Assembly (NCBI GenBank): GCA_005773095.1
Contig: SXHT01000028.1
Span: forward strand, 1 to 7,751
Length of the DNA stretch: 7,751 nucleotides
Source of the DNA: Planctomycetaceae bacterium
GTDB lineage: Bacteria; Planctomycetota; Planctomycetia; Pirellulales; PALSA-1355
Reading direction: 5' to 3'
Shown: in pieces, positions 1 through 5,473 of the stretch
Layout: each line of letters begins with the position of its first letter
Position numbering within the stretch: position 1 is the first letter of the stretch
Translations under genes and position numbers: made by a program
Notes under the pieces: generated by a model
What the model was told of the DNA's origin: nothing
What the model saw: only the letters and a program-made list of their open reading frames with translations
Database searches by the model: none

Positions 1-60
1 ATTGGCCGTGCCCTTCTACGTGACAGCTCAAGAACTGATCGGCCGTGGCGGAGAGTGCAG

Positions 61-177
61 GGGCAATCAGTTATCCGCGGTAGGGCCGGCTGTGCCGGCC
101 GGATTCGCGTGACTTTCCCGTCCACGGCCGGCAAAGCCGGCCCTACCAGGTTGCCGCATGTAAGGCACTGATTGGCC
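61..177. repeat. 117-bp GTAG-hairpin element, copy A
   Basis: The ends are near-inverted: GGGCAATCAGT on the left against ACTGATTGGCC on the right. Inside are two hairpins facing each other. On the left, GTAG (80-83) is followed directly by GGCCGGC-TGT-GCCGGCC (84-100). On the right, GGCCGGC-AAA-GCCGGCC (126-142) is followed directly by CTAC (143-146), the reverse complement of GTAG. A GTAG tetranucleotide next to a short hairpin, arranged as an inverted pair, is the known signature of REP/BIME sequences acted on by REP-associated tyrosine transposases. No transposase is encoded here, so that link is inferred. Confidence 0.85.
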
Positions 178-230
178 GTGCCCTTCTACGTGACAGCTCA
201 AGAACTGATCGGCCGTGGCGGAGAGTGCAG

Positions 231-347
231 GGGCAATCAGTTATCCGCGGTAGGGCCGGCTGTGCCGGCCGGATTCGCGTGACTTTCCCATCCACGGCCG
301 GCAAAGCCGGCCCTACCAGGTTGCCGAATGTAAAACACTGATTGGCC
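231..347. repeat. 117-bp GTAG-hairpin element, copy B
   Basis: This is the second array copy, with the same two GTAG-hairpins. It differs from copy A at four positions, in the centre and near the right end. The right end (ATTGGCC, to 347) lies 9 bp from the flippase stop codon, so the element forms the immediate 3' region of that transcript. Confidence 0.85.
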
Positions 348-356
348 CTGCGCCGG

Positions 357-1922
357 CTAGCCGCTGGCCGATTGACGCTGCACCAATCGCGATCGCAGGT
401 GGCGGAGCACTTTTCGAAGGTGATCGATGACCACCCTACTTTCTTCCGGCCGCAGGAAGGACAGAGTAGGCAACTGGCCGGCTACGGCCAGCGCAGCGAT
501 ACCTAGTGTGATCCACGGCCCCAACGGCAACAGCAAGGGGAGCAGGGCCACCAGCAGCAGCCCACGATCGGTTTGCCAGTCGTACTTGCCCGCGATCCAT
601 AGCAATAGGCCAAGGGATGCCACCTTGGCTGCCGCCGACGCAATGGCGACGCCTTGCAAACCCATCCAGGGTAAGAGGACCAGGTTAAGCACGATGTTCA
701 GCCCTAATCCGGTTCCCAGCGAAAGACTCAGGTGATGCGACTTCTCGGCACACAGCAGGTAGTTGTTCATCAGCGAGCTCATGCTTACCCAGATGCACGC
801 CGCCAGCACCCAAGGCAGGACTTCCAAACCGCCATTGAACTTGTGCTTGAAAACCGTGCCGAACAACACCGGCGCCACGATCAAGAGCACGGCCGACGCC
901 ACCACCAATCCCAGGGCAAAGATCTTGACGATCATGTTGAGTCGTTTGGAGACCAGATCCCGGCGGCCTGCCTCCCAGTCGACCGAGAGGTGCGGCGTCA
1001 ACAGGCCCGCCAGCAGTTCCGCCACGCCGATAAATAGCACGGGCAGCACGCGAGCGCTGTGGTACTGACCGACCAGGTCGAGCGCCGCCGCGTCGCTCAG
1101 GCCGGAGTAGTGGACGATCATGAACCGATCGACGATCTCGAACACGTTCGAAATCCAGTTCATCATCCACCACCAGAAGGCGAACGGCAGCAGCTTTCGC
1201 CATAGCGTCGAGTGGCCCAGCGCGGTTCCATCCCTTGGAATCTCGCTCCACACAGGCCGCAAACGCCACGCGGCGTACATAGCCGTCAGCGAACTGGCCA
1301 CGCCGAATGCGATGATCACGCTCAGGCCTCGCGGCGGAAAGGCGACCAGCAGTGTCAGTGCAATCAAAGCGAACAGCACCGTATTGAGGAACTGCATCGC
1401 CGAGACCACGCGAAAACGGCGAAGCGCGGTAAACAGCGTCACCAGGTAGTTGAAGGCGATCACTGCCGCCAGCGTGGCCGCCACGGCGACCACCAGGGCC
1501 AGGTGCTCGCCGCGGCCAAAGATCAAACACGAGAACCAGTCCGGCCGCAGCAACATAACGACCACCGCAATAGCGCTGGCCGCCGCGCAGAGCAGGGTGG
1601 TTCGCCACAGGAAAGTTCGCAGTTGACCCCGCTGCCGGTAATGTTCGATGTATCGCCCAAAGCTGCCGGGAATACCCAGCAAGGCCAGCGGTGCAGCCAA
1701 CATCAAGAAGCCGAATGCCAGATCCCACTGGCCCAGTTGGTCGGCATCGAGCCAGCGGCAAAAAAGCACGCTGCGCACCAATCCCACCACGCGCTGCGCC
1801 ACGGTCAGCACGAGCAGGATCATCACGCTCGCGGCCAGTGAATCGGTCTGCGGCGCGGCATCAGTCGTGGAATGGGTAGAGCTCACCGAAAAAGCATAGC
1901 TCTCGCCACACGCGGCGCTCAT
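357..1922 (-). CDS. Oligosaccharide flippase family protein (Wzx/MATE-like)
   Basis: This is a predicted inner-membrane flippase that would move lipid-linked sugar units across the membrane for polysaccharide or surface glycan assembly. The 521-residue product is almost entirely hydrophobic segments, about 12-14, separated by short basic loops. The first begins near residue 34 (MILLVLTVAQ), followed by a GLVRS-type loop. A charged pair inside a mid-protein segment (FEIVDRF, residues 261-267) and the late GLNIVLNLVL...GLQGVAIAS stretch (about 407-429) are typical of Wzx and polysaccharide-synthesis MATE-fold proteins. The tail is basic and cytoplasmic. I chose the ATG at 1922 because the frame stays open far upstream but there overlaps the divergent kinase gene and reads as low-quality Arg/Gly-rich sequence. 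A start at 1823 (488 residues) is also possible. No convincing ribosome site is visible. It stands alone, with no glycosyltransferase beside it, so the substrate is unknown. Confidence 0.88.
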   Translation of the reverse strand: MSAACGESYAFSVSSTHSTTDAAPQTDSLAASVMILLVLTVAQRVVGLVRSVLFCRWLDADQLGQWDLAFGFLMLAAPLALLGIPGSFGRYIEHYRQRGQLRTFLWRTTLLCAAASAIAVVVMLLRPDWFSCLIFGRGEHLALVVAVAATLAAVIAFNYLVTLFTALRRFRVVSAMQFLNTVLFALIALTLLVAFPPRGLSVIIAFGVASSLTAMYAAWRLRPVWSEIPRDGTALGHSTLWRKLLPFAFWWWMMNWISNVFEIVDRFMIVHYSGLSDAAALDLVGQYHSARVLPVLFIGVAELLAGLLTPHLSVDWEAGRRDLVSKRLNMIVKIFALGLVVASAVLLIVAPVLFGTVFKHKFNGGLEVLPWVLAACIWVSMSSLMNNYLLCAEKSHHLSLSLGTGLGLNIVLNLVLLPWMGLQGVAIASAAAKVASLGLLLWIAGKYDWQTDRGLLLVALLPLLLPLGPWITLGIAALAVAGQLPTLSFLRPEESRVVIDHLRKVLRHLRSRLVQRQSASG

Positions 1923-1931
1923 GTCCTGACC

Positions 1932-1948
1932 GGAGGCCAACGGCCTCC
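1932..1948. other. Perfect hairpin in the flippase leader
   Basis: GGAGGCC-AAC-GGCCTCC has a 7-bp stem and 3-nt loop, and lies 9 bp upstream of the chosen flippase ATG. Read on the flippase strand, each arm offers a purine-rich or pyrimidine-rich anti-pair, so the stem could hide a GGAGG sequence. That GGAGG is about 20 nt from the ATG, further than usual for a ribosome site. A regulatory role is only a possibility. Confidence 0.4.
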
Positions 1949-1984
1949 AGGCGAGTCTCCATGGTTGAGCCCCACCACGCGTCG

Positions 1985-1990
1985 TATAAT
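1985..1990. promoter_or_regulatory. Possible -10 element (TATAAT) between divergent genes
   Basis: A perfect TATAAT sits in the 190-bp spacer between the divergent flippase and kinase genes. Read rightward, its best upstream partner is TTGAGC at 1965-1970, but the 14-bp gap is shorter than the usual 16-18. Read leftward, the same AT-rich patch (AATTAT with TTGCGG 17 bp upstream) could serve the flippase. Neither pairing is convincing. This patch is simply the only promoter-like AT-rich spot in the spacer. Confidence 0.25.
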
Positions 1991-2116
1991 TGATACACTC
2001 ACCAAAATCCGCAACATGCCCAAGCGGTTGAGTTTTCGGCGTGTCCCCTACGATGGTCGGGACCGCTGCCTCAGTCATTGCAGCATTCGGCATTGAATGT
2101 GTGACCCGCCCTCGTG

Positions 2117-2743
2117 ATGCAACGAAGTCCATCGCTCGACGAAGTCTCTTCTGCCGCTGAGACAGTTCGGAGCGCTCTGCGCAATCGCCCCGACGCCTAC
2201 CTGGTCGCCATCTCCGGCATCCCAGGCTCGGGCAAGTCCACGCTTTGCGAACCGCTGCGAGCGAGTCTGCTCGGTGCGGTGGTCCTGCCAATGGATGGGT
2301 ATCACCTGCGCAAGAGCCAACTCGATGCAGGCTCGCTGCGCCGCCGTGGCGCTCGCCATACGTTCGCCAACGCTGAACTTCGCGCGGACCTGATGCAATT
2401 GCGGCAGACGCGCCGAGGCACATTTCCCGCTTTCGACCACGCAGAACAGGACCCGCGTGCAGACGCCATTCAAGTCACACCCGCGACGCCGCTGGTGATC
2501 GTCGAAGGCCTGTATTTGTTGATGCGAGATTGGCAGCTCGAGAAGCTCTTCGATCTGAGGATTTTTATCGACTGCAAGTTGGAGATCGCGATGGAGCGCG
2601 TTGCGATGCGGCATCTTGCCTGCGGACTGGAACCCACGGCCGAGAAAGCCTGGGAGCGTGCGATGTCCAACGATCGACTCAATGCACTCGATATTCTCGA
2701 GGACGGCTGCCGCGAACGTGCCGACCTGGTCATTCCTGCCTGA
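2117..2743 (+). CDS. Nucleoside/sugar kinase family protein (P-loop, YggC/PRK-like)
   Basis: This is a predicted cytoplasmic ATP-dependent small-molecule kinase of the uridine kinase/pantothenate kinase/phosphoribulokinase superfamily, closest in style to YggC/FrcK-like proteins. Numbering is from the ATG at 2117 (208 residues). The Walker A loop GIPGSGKST is at about 34-42. Next come PMDGYHL (about 58-64), a basic LRRRGARHTF stretch (about 74-83), FPAFDHAEQDP (about 103-113), the strand-plus-loop VIVEGLYLL (about 127-135), and the lid-like MRHLACGL...AMSNDRLNA region (about 163-190). The length is near the usual 210-240. A GTG at 2114 lies directly before the ATG and could be used instead; neither has a clear ribosome site. 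The gene is divergent from the flippase and followed by repeats, so it appears to be a single-gene unit. The phosphorylated substrate (nucleoside, fructose or another sugar) cannot be read from sequence. Confidence 0.88.
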   Translation: MQRSPSLDEVSSAAETVRSALRNRPDAYLVAISGIPGSGKSTLCEPLRASLLGAVVLPMDGYHLRKSQLDAGSLRRRGARHTFANAELRADLMQLRQTRRGTFPAFDHAEQDPRADAIQVTPATPLVIVEGLYLLMRDWQLEKLFDLRIFIDCKLEIAMERVAMRHLACGLEPTAEKAWERAMSNDRLNALDILEDGCRERADLVIPA

Positions 2744-2762
2744 GATCTGCATTTCGTTTGCA

Positions 2763-2896
2763 GGAACCGACCATGGGCCGGGGACTGGCTCATCTTCCCG
2801 GCGAATTCAAGCAAGGCGTGTCGTCCTGTGGGGTGGTTGCTCCAACGTATTTCCCGGGAAAATGTCCCTCCCTCTCTTGGCCCGTGAACGGTTACC
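2763..2896. repeat. Repeat family R, copy R1 (inverted-arm element)
   Basis: The left arm carries GGGCCGGGGACTGGCTCAT followed by CTTCCCGGCGAATTCA. The right arm carries TTTCCCGGGAAAATG...GGCCCGTGAACGGTTACC. The arms are imperfect inverted copies of each other. The centre matches the centre of R2 at 4367-4502 (shared CGT-CTGT-GG-GGTTG pattern), so R1 and R2 are diverged copies of one element. R1 starts about 20 bp after the kinase stop codon and directly abuts the aminotransferase remnant. Confidence 0.8.
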
Positions 2897-3034
2897 TGTT
2901 GGGCGTCAGCCGCGCAATGACGATCGAGCTGGCCCGGGCGTGGCATCTCGGTGCGCGAAACCAATCTTGGCCGTTACGAGGCCCTGCGTGCCGACGAGAT
3001 CTTCTGCACGGCCACGTCGAGCCCCGGCAGGGCT
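2896..3034 (+). pseudogene. Remnant of a class-IV aminotransferase (branched-chain/D-amino-acid aminotransferase-like)
   Basis: This is a dead fragment of a pyridoxal-phosphate fold-type IV aminotransferase, the family of branched-chain and D-amino-acid aminotransferases and aminodeoxychorismate lyase. From 2896 one frame reads LLGVSRAMTIELARAWHLG. At about 2950 the match moves to another frame, which reads VRETNLGRYEALRADEIFCT and then ATSS (2951-3022). Joined, these match the family pattern of a [IV][ST]R-x-x-V-I-E-L-A helix, a V-x-E-x-x-L/I strand, then A-D-E-x-F-x-T-x-T-[AS]. The frame change, the loss of everything before it (R1 begins or ends there) and the loss of the C-terminus (the hairpin repeat begins at 3048) all mark it as non-functional. 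The family call rests on recalled motifs, not an alignment. The exact 3' limit is uncertain. Confidence 0.68.
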
Positions 3035-3047
3035 GGGAGGCGCCATT

Positions 3048-3073
3048 GTAGTAGGCACATTCCGTGTGCCGTC
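3048..3073 (+). repeat. GTAG-headed hairpin repeat (REP-like), copy 1
   Basis: The sequence is GTAGTA followed by the hairpin GGCACA-TTCCG-TGTGCC and the tail GTC. It is 26 bp long and matches copies 2-4 at 3159-3184, 4203-4228 and 4259-4284. It forms an inverted pair with copy 2. GTAG at the head of a short hairpin is characteristic of REP sequences. Confidence 0.8.
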
Positions 3074-3092
3074 TGCCGCCGCCTTCTTTAAC

Positions 3093-3121
3093 TTTACAGC
3101 GATCCAACAAACGAATAAAAC
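3093..3121 (+). promoter_or_regulatory. Candidate sigma70-type promoter for the aldo/keto reductase
   Basis: TTTACA (3093-3098, five of six matches to TTGACA) is followed after 17 bp by TAAAAC (3116-3121, four of six matches to TATAAT). It lies in a short AT-rich island, unusual for this GC-rich stretch, between the two inverted hairpin repeats. Transcription from here would give a leader of roughly 70 nt that includes hairpin copy 2. Confidence 0.4.
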
Positions 3122-3158
3122 AATCGCACGGTCCTCTTGACGGCATGCGACGACACGT

Positions 3159-3184
3159 GACGGCACACGGAGTGTGCCTAATAC
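3159..3184 (-). repeat. GTAG-type hairpin repeat (REP-like), copy 2
   Basis: This copy is inverted relative to copy 1, with hairpin GGCACAC-GGA-GTGTGCC at 3162-3178. Its head reads GTATTA on the minus strand, a one-base change from GTAGTA. The repeat ends exactly where the AAAGGA ribosome site of the aldo/keto reductase begins, so its stem would sit just upstream of that site in the mRNA. Confidence 0.8.
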
Positions 3185-3190
3185 AAAGGA
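3185..3190 (+). promoter_or_regulatory. Ribosome binding site that fixes the aldo/keto reductase start
   Basis: AAAGGA lies 5 nt before the ATG at 3196. It decides in favour of that ATG over in-frame upstream starts reaching back to 3064, which would translate the hairpin repeat. Confidence 0.7.
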
Positions 3191-3195
3191 ATACC

Positions 3196-4206
3196 ATGCA
3201 GCTTCGCCCCTTAGGTTCCAGCGGTCTGTTGGTCTCGCCCGTTTGCCTGGGCACGATGACGTTTGGCAGTCCCGTCGCTGAAGCGGACGCGATTCGCCTC
3301 ACACACGCGGCGATTGACCTGGGCATCAACTTCATCGACACGGCCAATGTCTACGAAGGCTACGCGCGCTATCTTGGCAGCCCCGGCGGCATTGCCGAGG
3401 AGATCGTCGGCAAGGCGCTGCGGGATCGCCGGGACCGCGTGATCCTGGCGACCAAAGTTTCTGCCCCCGTCGGCCCTGGGCCCCAGGATCGTGGCTTGTC
3501 TGCCGTGCATATCCTGCGGGAACTCGACCGCAGCTTGAAGCGGCTGCAGAGCGACGTCATCGATCTTTACATCATTCATTGGCCCGACAAGTGCGTACCG
3601 TTGGAGGTGACGCTTCGCGCGATCGACACCGCCGTGCGGCAGGGAAAAATCCGCTACTTCGGCGCGTCGAATCACTCGGCGTGGCAGTTGTGCGAGATGC
3701 TGTGGATCGCGGACCGAAACGTCTTGCCGCGCGCGGTCAGTTCGCAGATTCCCTACAGCCTGCTCCGGCGTGAGCTGCATAACGATCTGACGTTTTGCCA
3801 GCAGCATGGCATCGGCGTCACGCCGTACCAATCTCTGCAAGGCGGCCTGCTCACGGGGAAGTACCGCCGCGGCCAGCCGCCGCCGACCGACTCACGCGCC
3901 GCGGAAAAACCTGATTGGATTTGGAAACAAGACGACGCACTCTTCGACCGGTTGGAAGCGGTCACGGCTAGGGCGGCCGAAGCCAACGTGCCGATGGCAC
4001 AGTACTCGCTTGCCTGGACGCTTGCCCAGCCGGCGATGAGTTCGTTGATCGTCGGTGTCAAACGGTTGGAACAGATTCAAGACGCCGTCGCTGCCGCGAA
4101 CGTCGTGATTCCACCGGATCACCTGCCCAAGCTGGACGCGATCTGCCCACCACCCTGGCGACAGCCCGATCCGATCCGAGGGATGGGAGAACCCATGAAG
4201 CGGTAG
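3196..4206 (+). CDS. Aldo/keto reductase
   Basis: This is a cytoplasmic NADPH-dependent oxidoreductase of the aldo/keto reductase superfamily, which reduces aldehydes or ketones to alcohols or runs the reverse reaction. It has 336 residues, normal for the YajO/Tas-like branch. All four catalytic residues are visible in a TIM-barrel order: D48 in FIDTANVY, Y53 in the same motif, K87 in ILATKVS, and H128 in DLYIIHWPD. Also present are the N-terminal CLGTMTFGSP, the cofactor-side YFGASNHS (about 154-161), QIPYSLLRRE (about 184-193), and the C-terminal SSLIVGVKRLEQI (about 282-294) that binds the NADP phosphate. The substrate is unknown. The gene stands alone, with pairs of GTAG-hairpin repeats before and behind it. 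Its TAG stop codon coincides with the head of hairpin copy 3. Confidence 0.94.
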   Translation: MQLRPLGSSGLLVSPVCLGTMTFGSPVAEADAIRLTHAAIDLGINFIDTANVYEGYARYLGSPGGIAEEIVGKALRDRRDRVILATKVSAPVGPGPQDRGLSAVHILRELDRSLKRLQSDVIDLYIIHWPDKCVPLEVTLRAIDTAVRQGKIRYFGASNHSAWQLCEMLWIADRNVLPRAVSSQIPYSLLRRELHNDLTFCQQHGIGVTPYQSLQGGLLTGKYRRGQPPPTDSRAAEKPDWIWKQDDALFDRLEAVTARAAEANVPMAQYSLAWTLAQPAMSSLIVGVKRLEQIQDAVAAANVVIPPDHLPKLDAICPPPWRQPDPIRGMGEPMKR

Positions 4207-4228
4207 CAGGCACTCTCCGAGTGCCGTA
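4203..4228 (+). repeat. GTAG-headed hairpin repeat (REP-like), copy 3, overlapping a stop codon
   Basis: The head reads GTAGCA, then hairpin GGCACTC-TCC-GAGTGCC (4209-4225), then GT. The TAG of the head (4204-4206) is the stop codon of the aldo/keto reductase. The stem bases differ from the other copies but remain paired (ACTC with GAGT in place of ACAC with GTGT), a compensated change. The hairpin could protect or end the mRNA, but no T-run follows. Confidence 0.75.
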
Positions 4229-4258
4229 ATCGTGCTTCAAGACTGCTGCGTTCCGGCG

Positions 4259-4284
4259 GACGGCACAGGGACTGTGCCTACTAC
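4259..4284 (-). repeat. GTAG-headed hairpin repeat (REP-like), copy 4
   Basis: Read on the minus strand, the head is GTAGTA followed by hairpin GGCACAG-TCC-CTGTGCC and the tail GTC. Its hairpin is at 4262-4278. It forms an inverted pair with copy 3, 30 bp away. Its head begins directly after the TAG (4287-4285) that ends the broken minus-strand gene fragment. Confidence 0.8.
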
Positions 4285-4608
4285 CTACGAAGGTTCGTCG
4301 GGGCTGCCGTCCAAACGATCGCCCCAGATGAGGTAGCCATTGGGATGGGCGTACTTGTCCAAATAGGGTAACCCTTCACGGGCCGGGGACTGGCTCATTT
4401 TCCCGGCGAATTCAGGAGAGCTGCATCGTTCTGTCAGGAGGTTGGCCTACGTGTTTCCCGGGAAAATGTGCCCGTCCCCCTCTCTTGGCCCGTGAACGGC
4501 TACCAAACAGGGATTGGCCGAGCGGTCCGGCAGGTCGAAGAGCTGCCGCTCCCAGACCGCCCAGGTCGGCGGCAACGAAAACGGCGCCGAGGCAGCTATC
4601 GGGAACAT
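4285..4608 (-). pseudogene. Broken gene fragment interrupted by repeat R2
   Basis: An ATG at 4608 opens 2 nt after the stop of the upstream dioxygenase gene (TGA-CC-ATG), typical of translational coupling in an operon. The frame encodes MFPIAASAPFSLPP, then TWAVWERQLFDLPDRSANP. It then runs into repeat R2, which brings an in-frame TAG at 4449-4447. Beyond R2 the same frame resumes as YLDKYAHPNGYLIWGDRLDG and ends SPDEPS-stop at 4285. Removing R2 with one of its flanking 8-bp repeats removes 144 bp (48 codons) and joins ANP to YLDKY in frame, giving about 59 residues of protein-like sequence. The abrupt end at hairpin copy 4 suggests this is only the N-terminal part of a longer lost gene. I do not recognise the family; the W...RxLFD...Y...Y-x-x-P-x-G-x-L-I-W pattern recalls the starts of large uncharacterised planctomycete proteins, but that is memory only. 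Confidence 0.62.
4359..4510. mobile_element. Repeat family R, copy R2, with 8-bp direct flanks
   Basis: The element spans 4367-4502. The left arm begins GGTAACCCTTCACGGGCC and the right arm ends GGCCCGTGAACGGCTA, with CC in the flank; the outer arms pair at 16 of 18 positions when the flanking CC is counted. Inner arms ATTTTCCCGGCGAA and TTTCCCGGGAAAATG are also inverted. It is bounded by CCAAATAG (4359-4366) and CCAAACAG (4503-4510), which differ at one base and look like a target-site duplication. It splits the gene fragment in this region. It encodes no protein of its own, so it would be a non-autonomous, MITE-like element. Confidence 0.7.
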
Positions 4609-4610
4609 GG

Positions 4611-5462
4611 TCACTTCTGCTCCGCAGCGCGGCTTCGCTCTTGCAAGTCGTAGAGCGAGGCGCTTTTGCTTTCGTAGCGCGGCACGGGAAATTCGCGCAT
4701 GGTGAAGCGCGCGTTGGCCAAAGGCTTGCCGCGCACGAGGCGGGTGTGGTTGTCCCCCGTGCTGCTCATCACCCCATAGTAGAGCAGATACGCATCCGCG
4801 GCGCGGTAGCTGAGGATGAGTGTGCGCCGCGGCTGGGGCGAAGTATTGGTCACCGAGGCGTGCGGCGTCATGCAATGCATGAAGATGACCGTGCCGGCCC
4901 TGCCCTCCAAGGGCACCGCGTGTTTGGTATCGACCGTTTCGGTGATCTTGCCGCGAAAAAACCCTTCGGAGGAGTGGCACAGCAGCGGGCCTTCGTGCCG
5001 GCGCGGCAGCACCTGCAGACAGCCATTGGCAATGGTGGCATCGTCGAGGTAGAAGAGAATGGAGACCGAATCGCGGTTGGTGAGCGGATAATACGAGAGA
5101 TCCTGGTGCCACTCGACCGGCGAGCCGATACCGGCCGGCTTCATGTTGATCTTGCTGTAGTGAAAGATGATGTCGGGGCCGACCAACTGCTCGACACAGT
5201 CCAACAGCCGCCCCGAATCGGAGAGGGCGCGAAAGCGCTCGTAGTAGGTGCACGGCTCATAGAGGCGCCGCACCAGATTGCCATCGGGCGCCTGATTAGG
5301 CTCCATTTCCAGACGCGTCTTGTCATGGCTGGCCAGGGTGCTGCCGGCGGTGATGGCACCCATGCCAACGCGCAGCGCCGACACTTCGTCCGGTGAGAGA
5401 AAAGCGGGATAGACGACGTAGCCTTCGCGGCGGTAGTGTTCGAGTTGTTGCGGCGTCAACAT
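4611..5462 (-). CDS. Phytanoyl-CoA dioxygenase (PhyH) family protein
   Basis: This is a predicted non-haem Fe(II)/2-oxoglutarate-dependent oxygenase, which would hydroxylate a small molecule in the cytoplasm while turning 2-oxoglutarate into succinate and CO2. It has 283 residues, normal for the family. The N-terminus LTPQQLEHYRREGYVVYPAF is the standard PhyH opening. Iron ligands are H119 and D121 in VEWHQDLSYYP and H201 in TPHASVTNTS. R212/R213 in PRRTLILSY is placed to bind 2-oxoglutarate. ILFYLDDATIANGCLQVLPR (about 135-154) is the typical double-stranded beta-helix stretch before the distal ligand. Bacterial PhyH proteins act on many substrates, so none is named. The ATG at 5462 has GGAGA 6 nt upstream. 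Its stop lies 2 nt from the ATG of the broken downstream fragment. Confidence 0.92.
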   Translation of the reverse strand: MLTPQQLEHYRREGYVVYPAFLSPDEVSALRVGMGAITAGSTLASHDKTRLEMEPNQAPDGNLVRRLYEPCTYYERFRALSDSGRLLDCVEQLVGPDIIFHYSKINMKPAGIGSPVEWHQDLSYYPLTNRDSVSILFYLDDATIANGCLQVLPRRHEGPLLCHSSEGFFRGKITETVDTKHAVPLEGRAGTVIFMHCMTPHASVTNTSPQPRRTLILSYRAADAYLLYYGVMSSTGDNHTRLVRGKPLANARFTMREFPVPRYESKSASLYDLQERSRAAEQK

Positions 5463-5468
5463 GGCGGG

Positions 5469-5473
5469 TCTCC
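5469..5473 (-). promoter_or_regulatory. Ribosome binding site of the PhyH-family gene
   Basis: GGAGA on the minus strand lies 6 nt from the ATG at 5462 and supports that start. Confidence 0.6.

Larger units (their letters stand above)
1..347. repeat. Tandem array, 170-bp period, with two 117-bp inverted-repeat elements
   Basis: Bases 1-170 and 171-340 are near-identical direct repeats. Each period holds a 53-bp spacer (8-60 and 178-230, identical to each other) and a 117-bp palindromic element (61-177 and 231-347, differing at four positions by my count). The window opens with ATTGGCC, the last 7 bases of an element, so the array probably continues to the left. It ends 9 bp before the stop codon of the minus-strand flippase gene. 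I see no coding potential in it and no T-tract that would make it an ordinary terminator, although its strong hairpins could slow transcription coming out of the flippase gene. Confidence 0.95.

Noticed and set aside
1..347. CRISPR array
   Set aside because: The repeat unit is 117-170 bp with identical spacers, two copies only in view, and no cas genes.
685..1761. 358-residue second minus-strand frame inside the flippase gene
   Set aside because: It is an Arg/Gly/Ala-rich out-of-frame shadow of the membrane protein, with no hydrophobic segments of its own.
1923..2423. N-terminal extension of the flippase frame up to 2423
   Set aside because: It runs antisense through the kinase gene, which has strong motifs. 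The extra residues are Arg/Gly-rich, with no membrane segments or family match, and flippases are normally about 420-530 residues.
2075..2752. 225-residue minus-strand open frame opposite the kinase
   Set aside because: It is a GC-rich antisense shadow. The plus strand carries the Walker A loop and the other kinase motifs; this frame shows no family pattern.
4203..4284. Rho-independent terminators behind the aldo/keto reductase
   Set aside because: The hairpins are good, but no run of T follows on either strand. They match dispersed repeat copies, so termination would be a side effect at most.
4447..5253. 268-residue minus-strand frame overlapping the PhyH gene
   Set aside because: Upstream of 4608 it is an out-of-frame shadow of the dioxygenase. 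Only its last part, from the ATG at 4608, is real sequence, and that is listed as the broken fragment.
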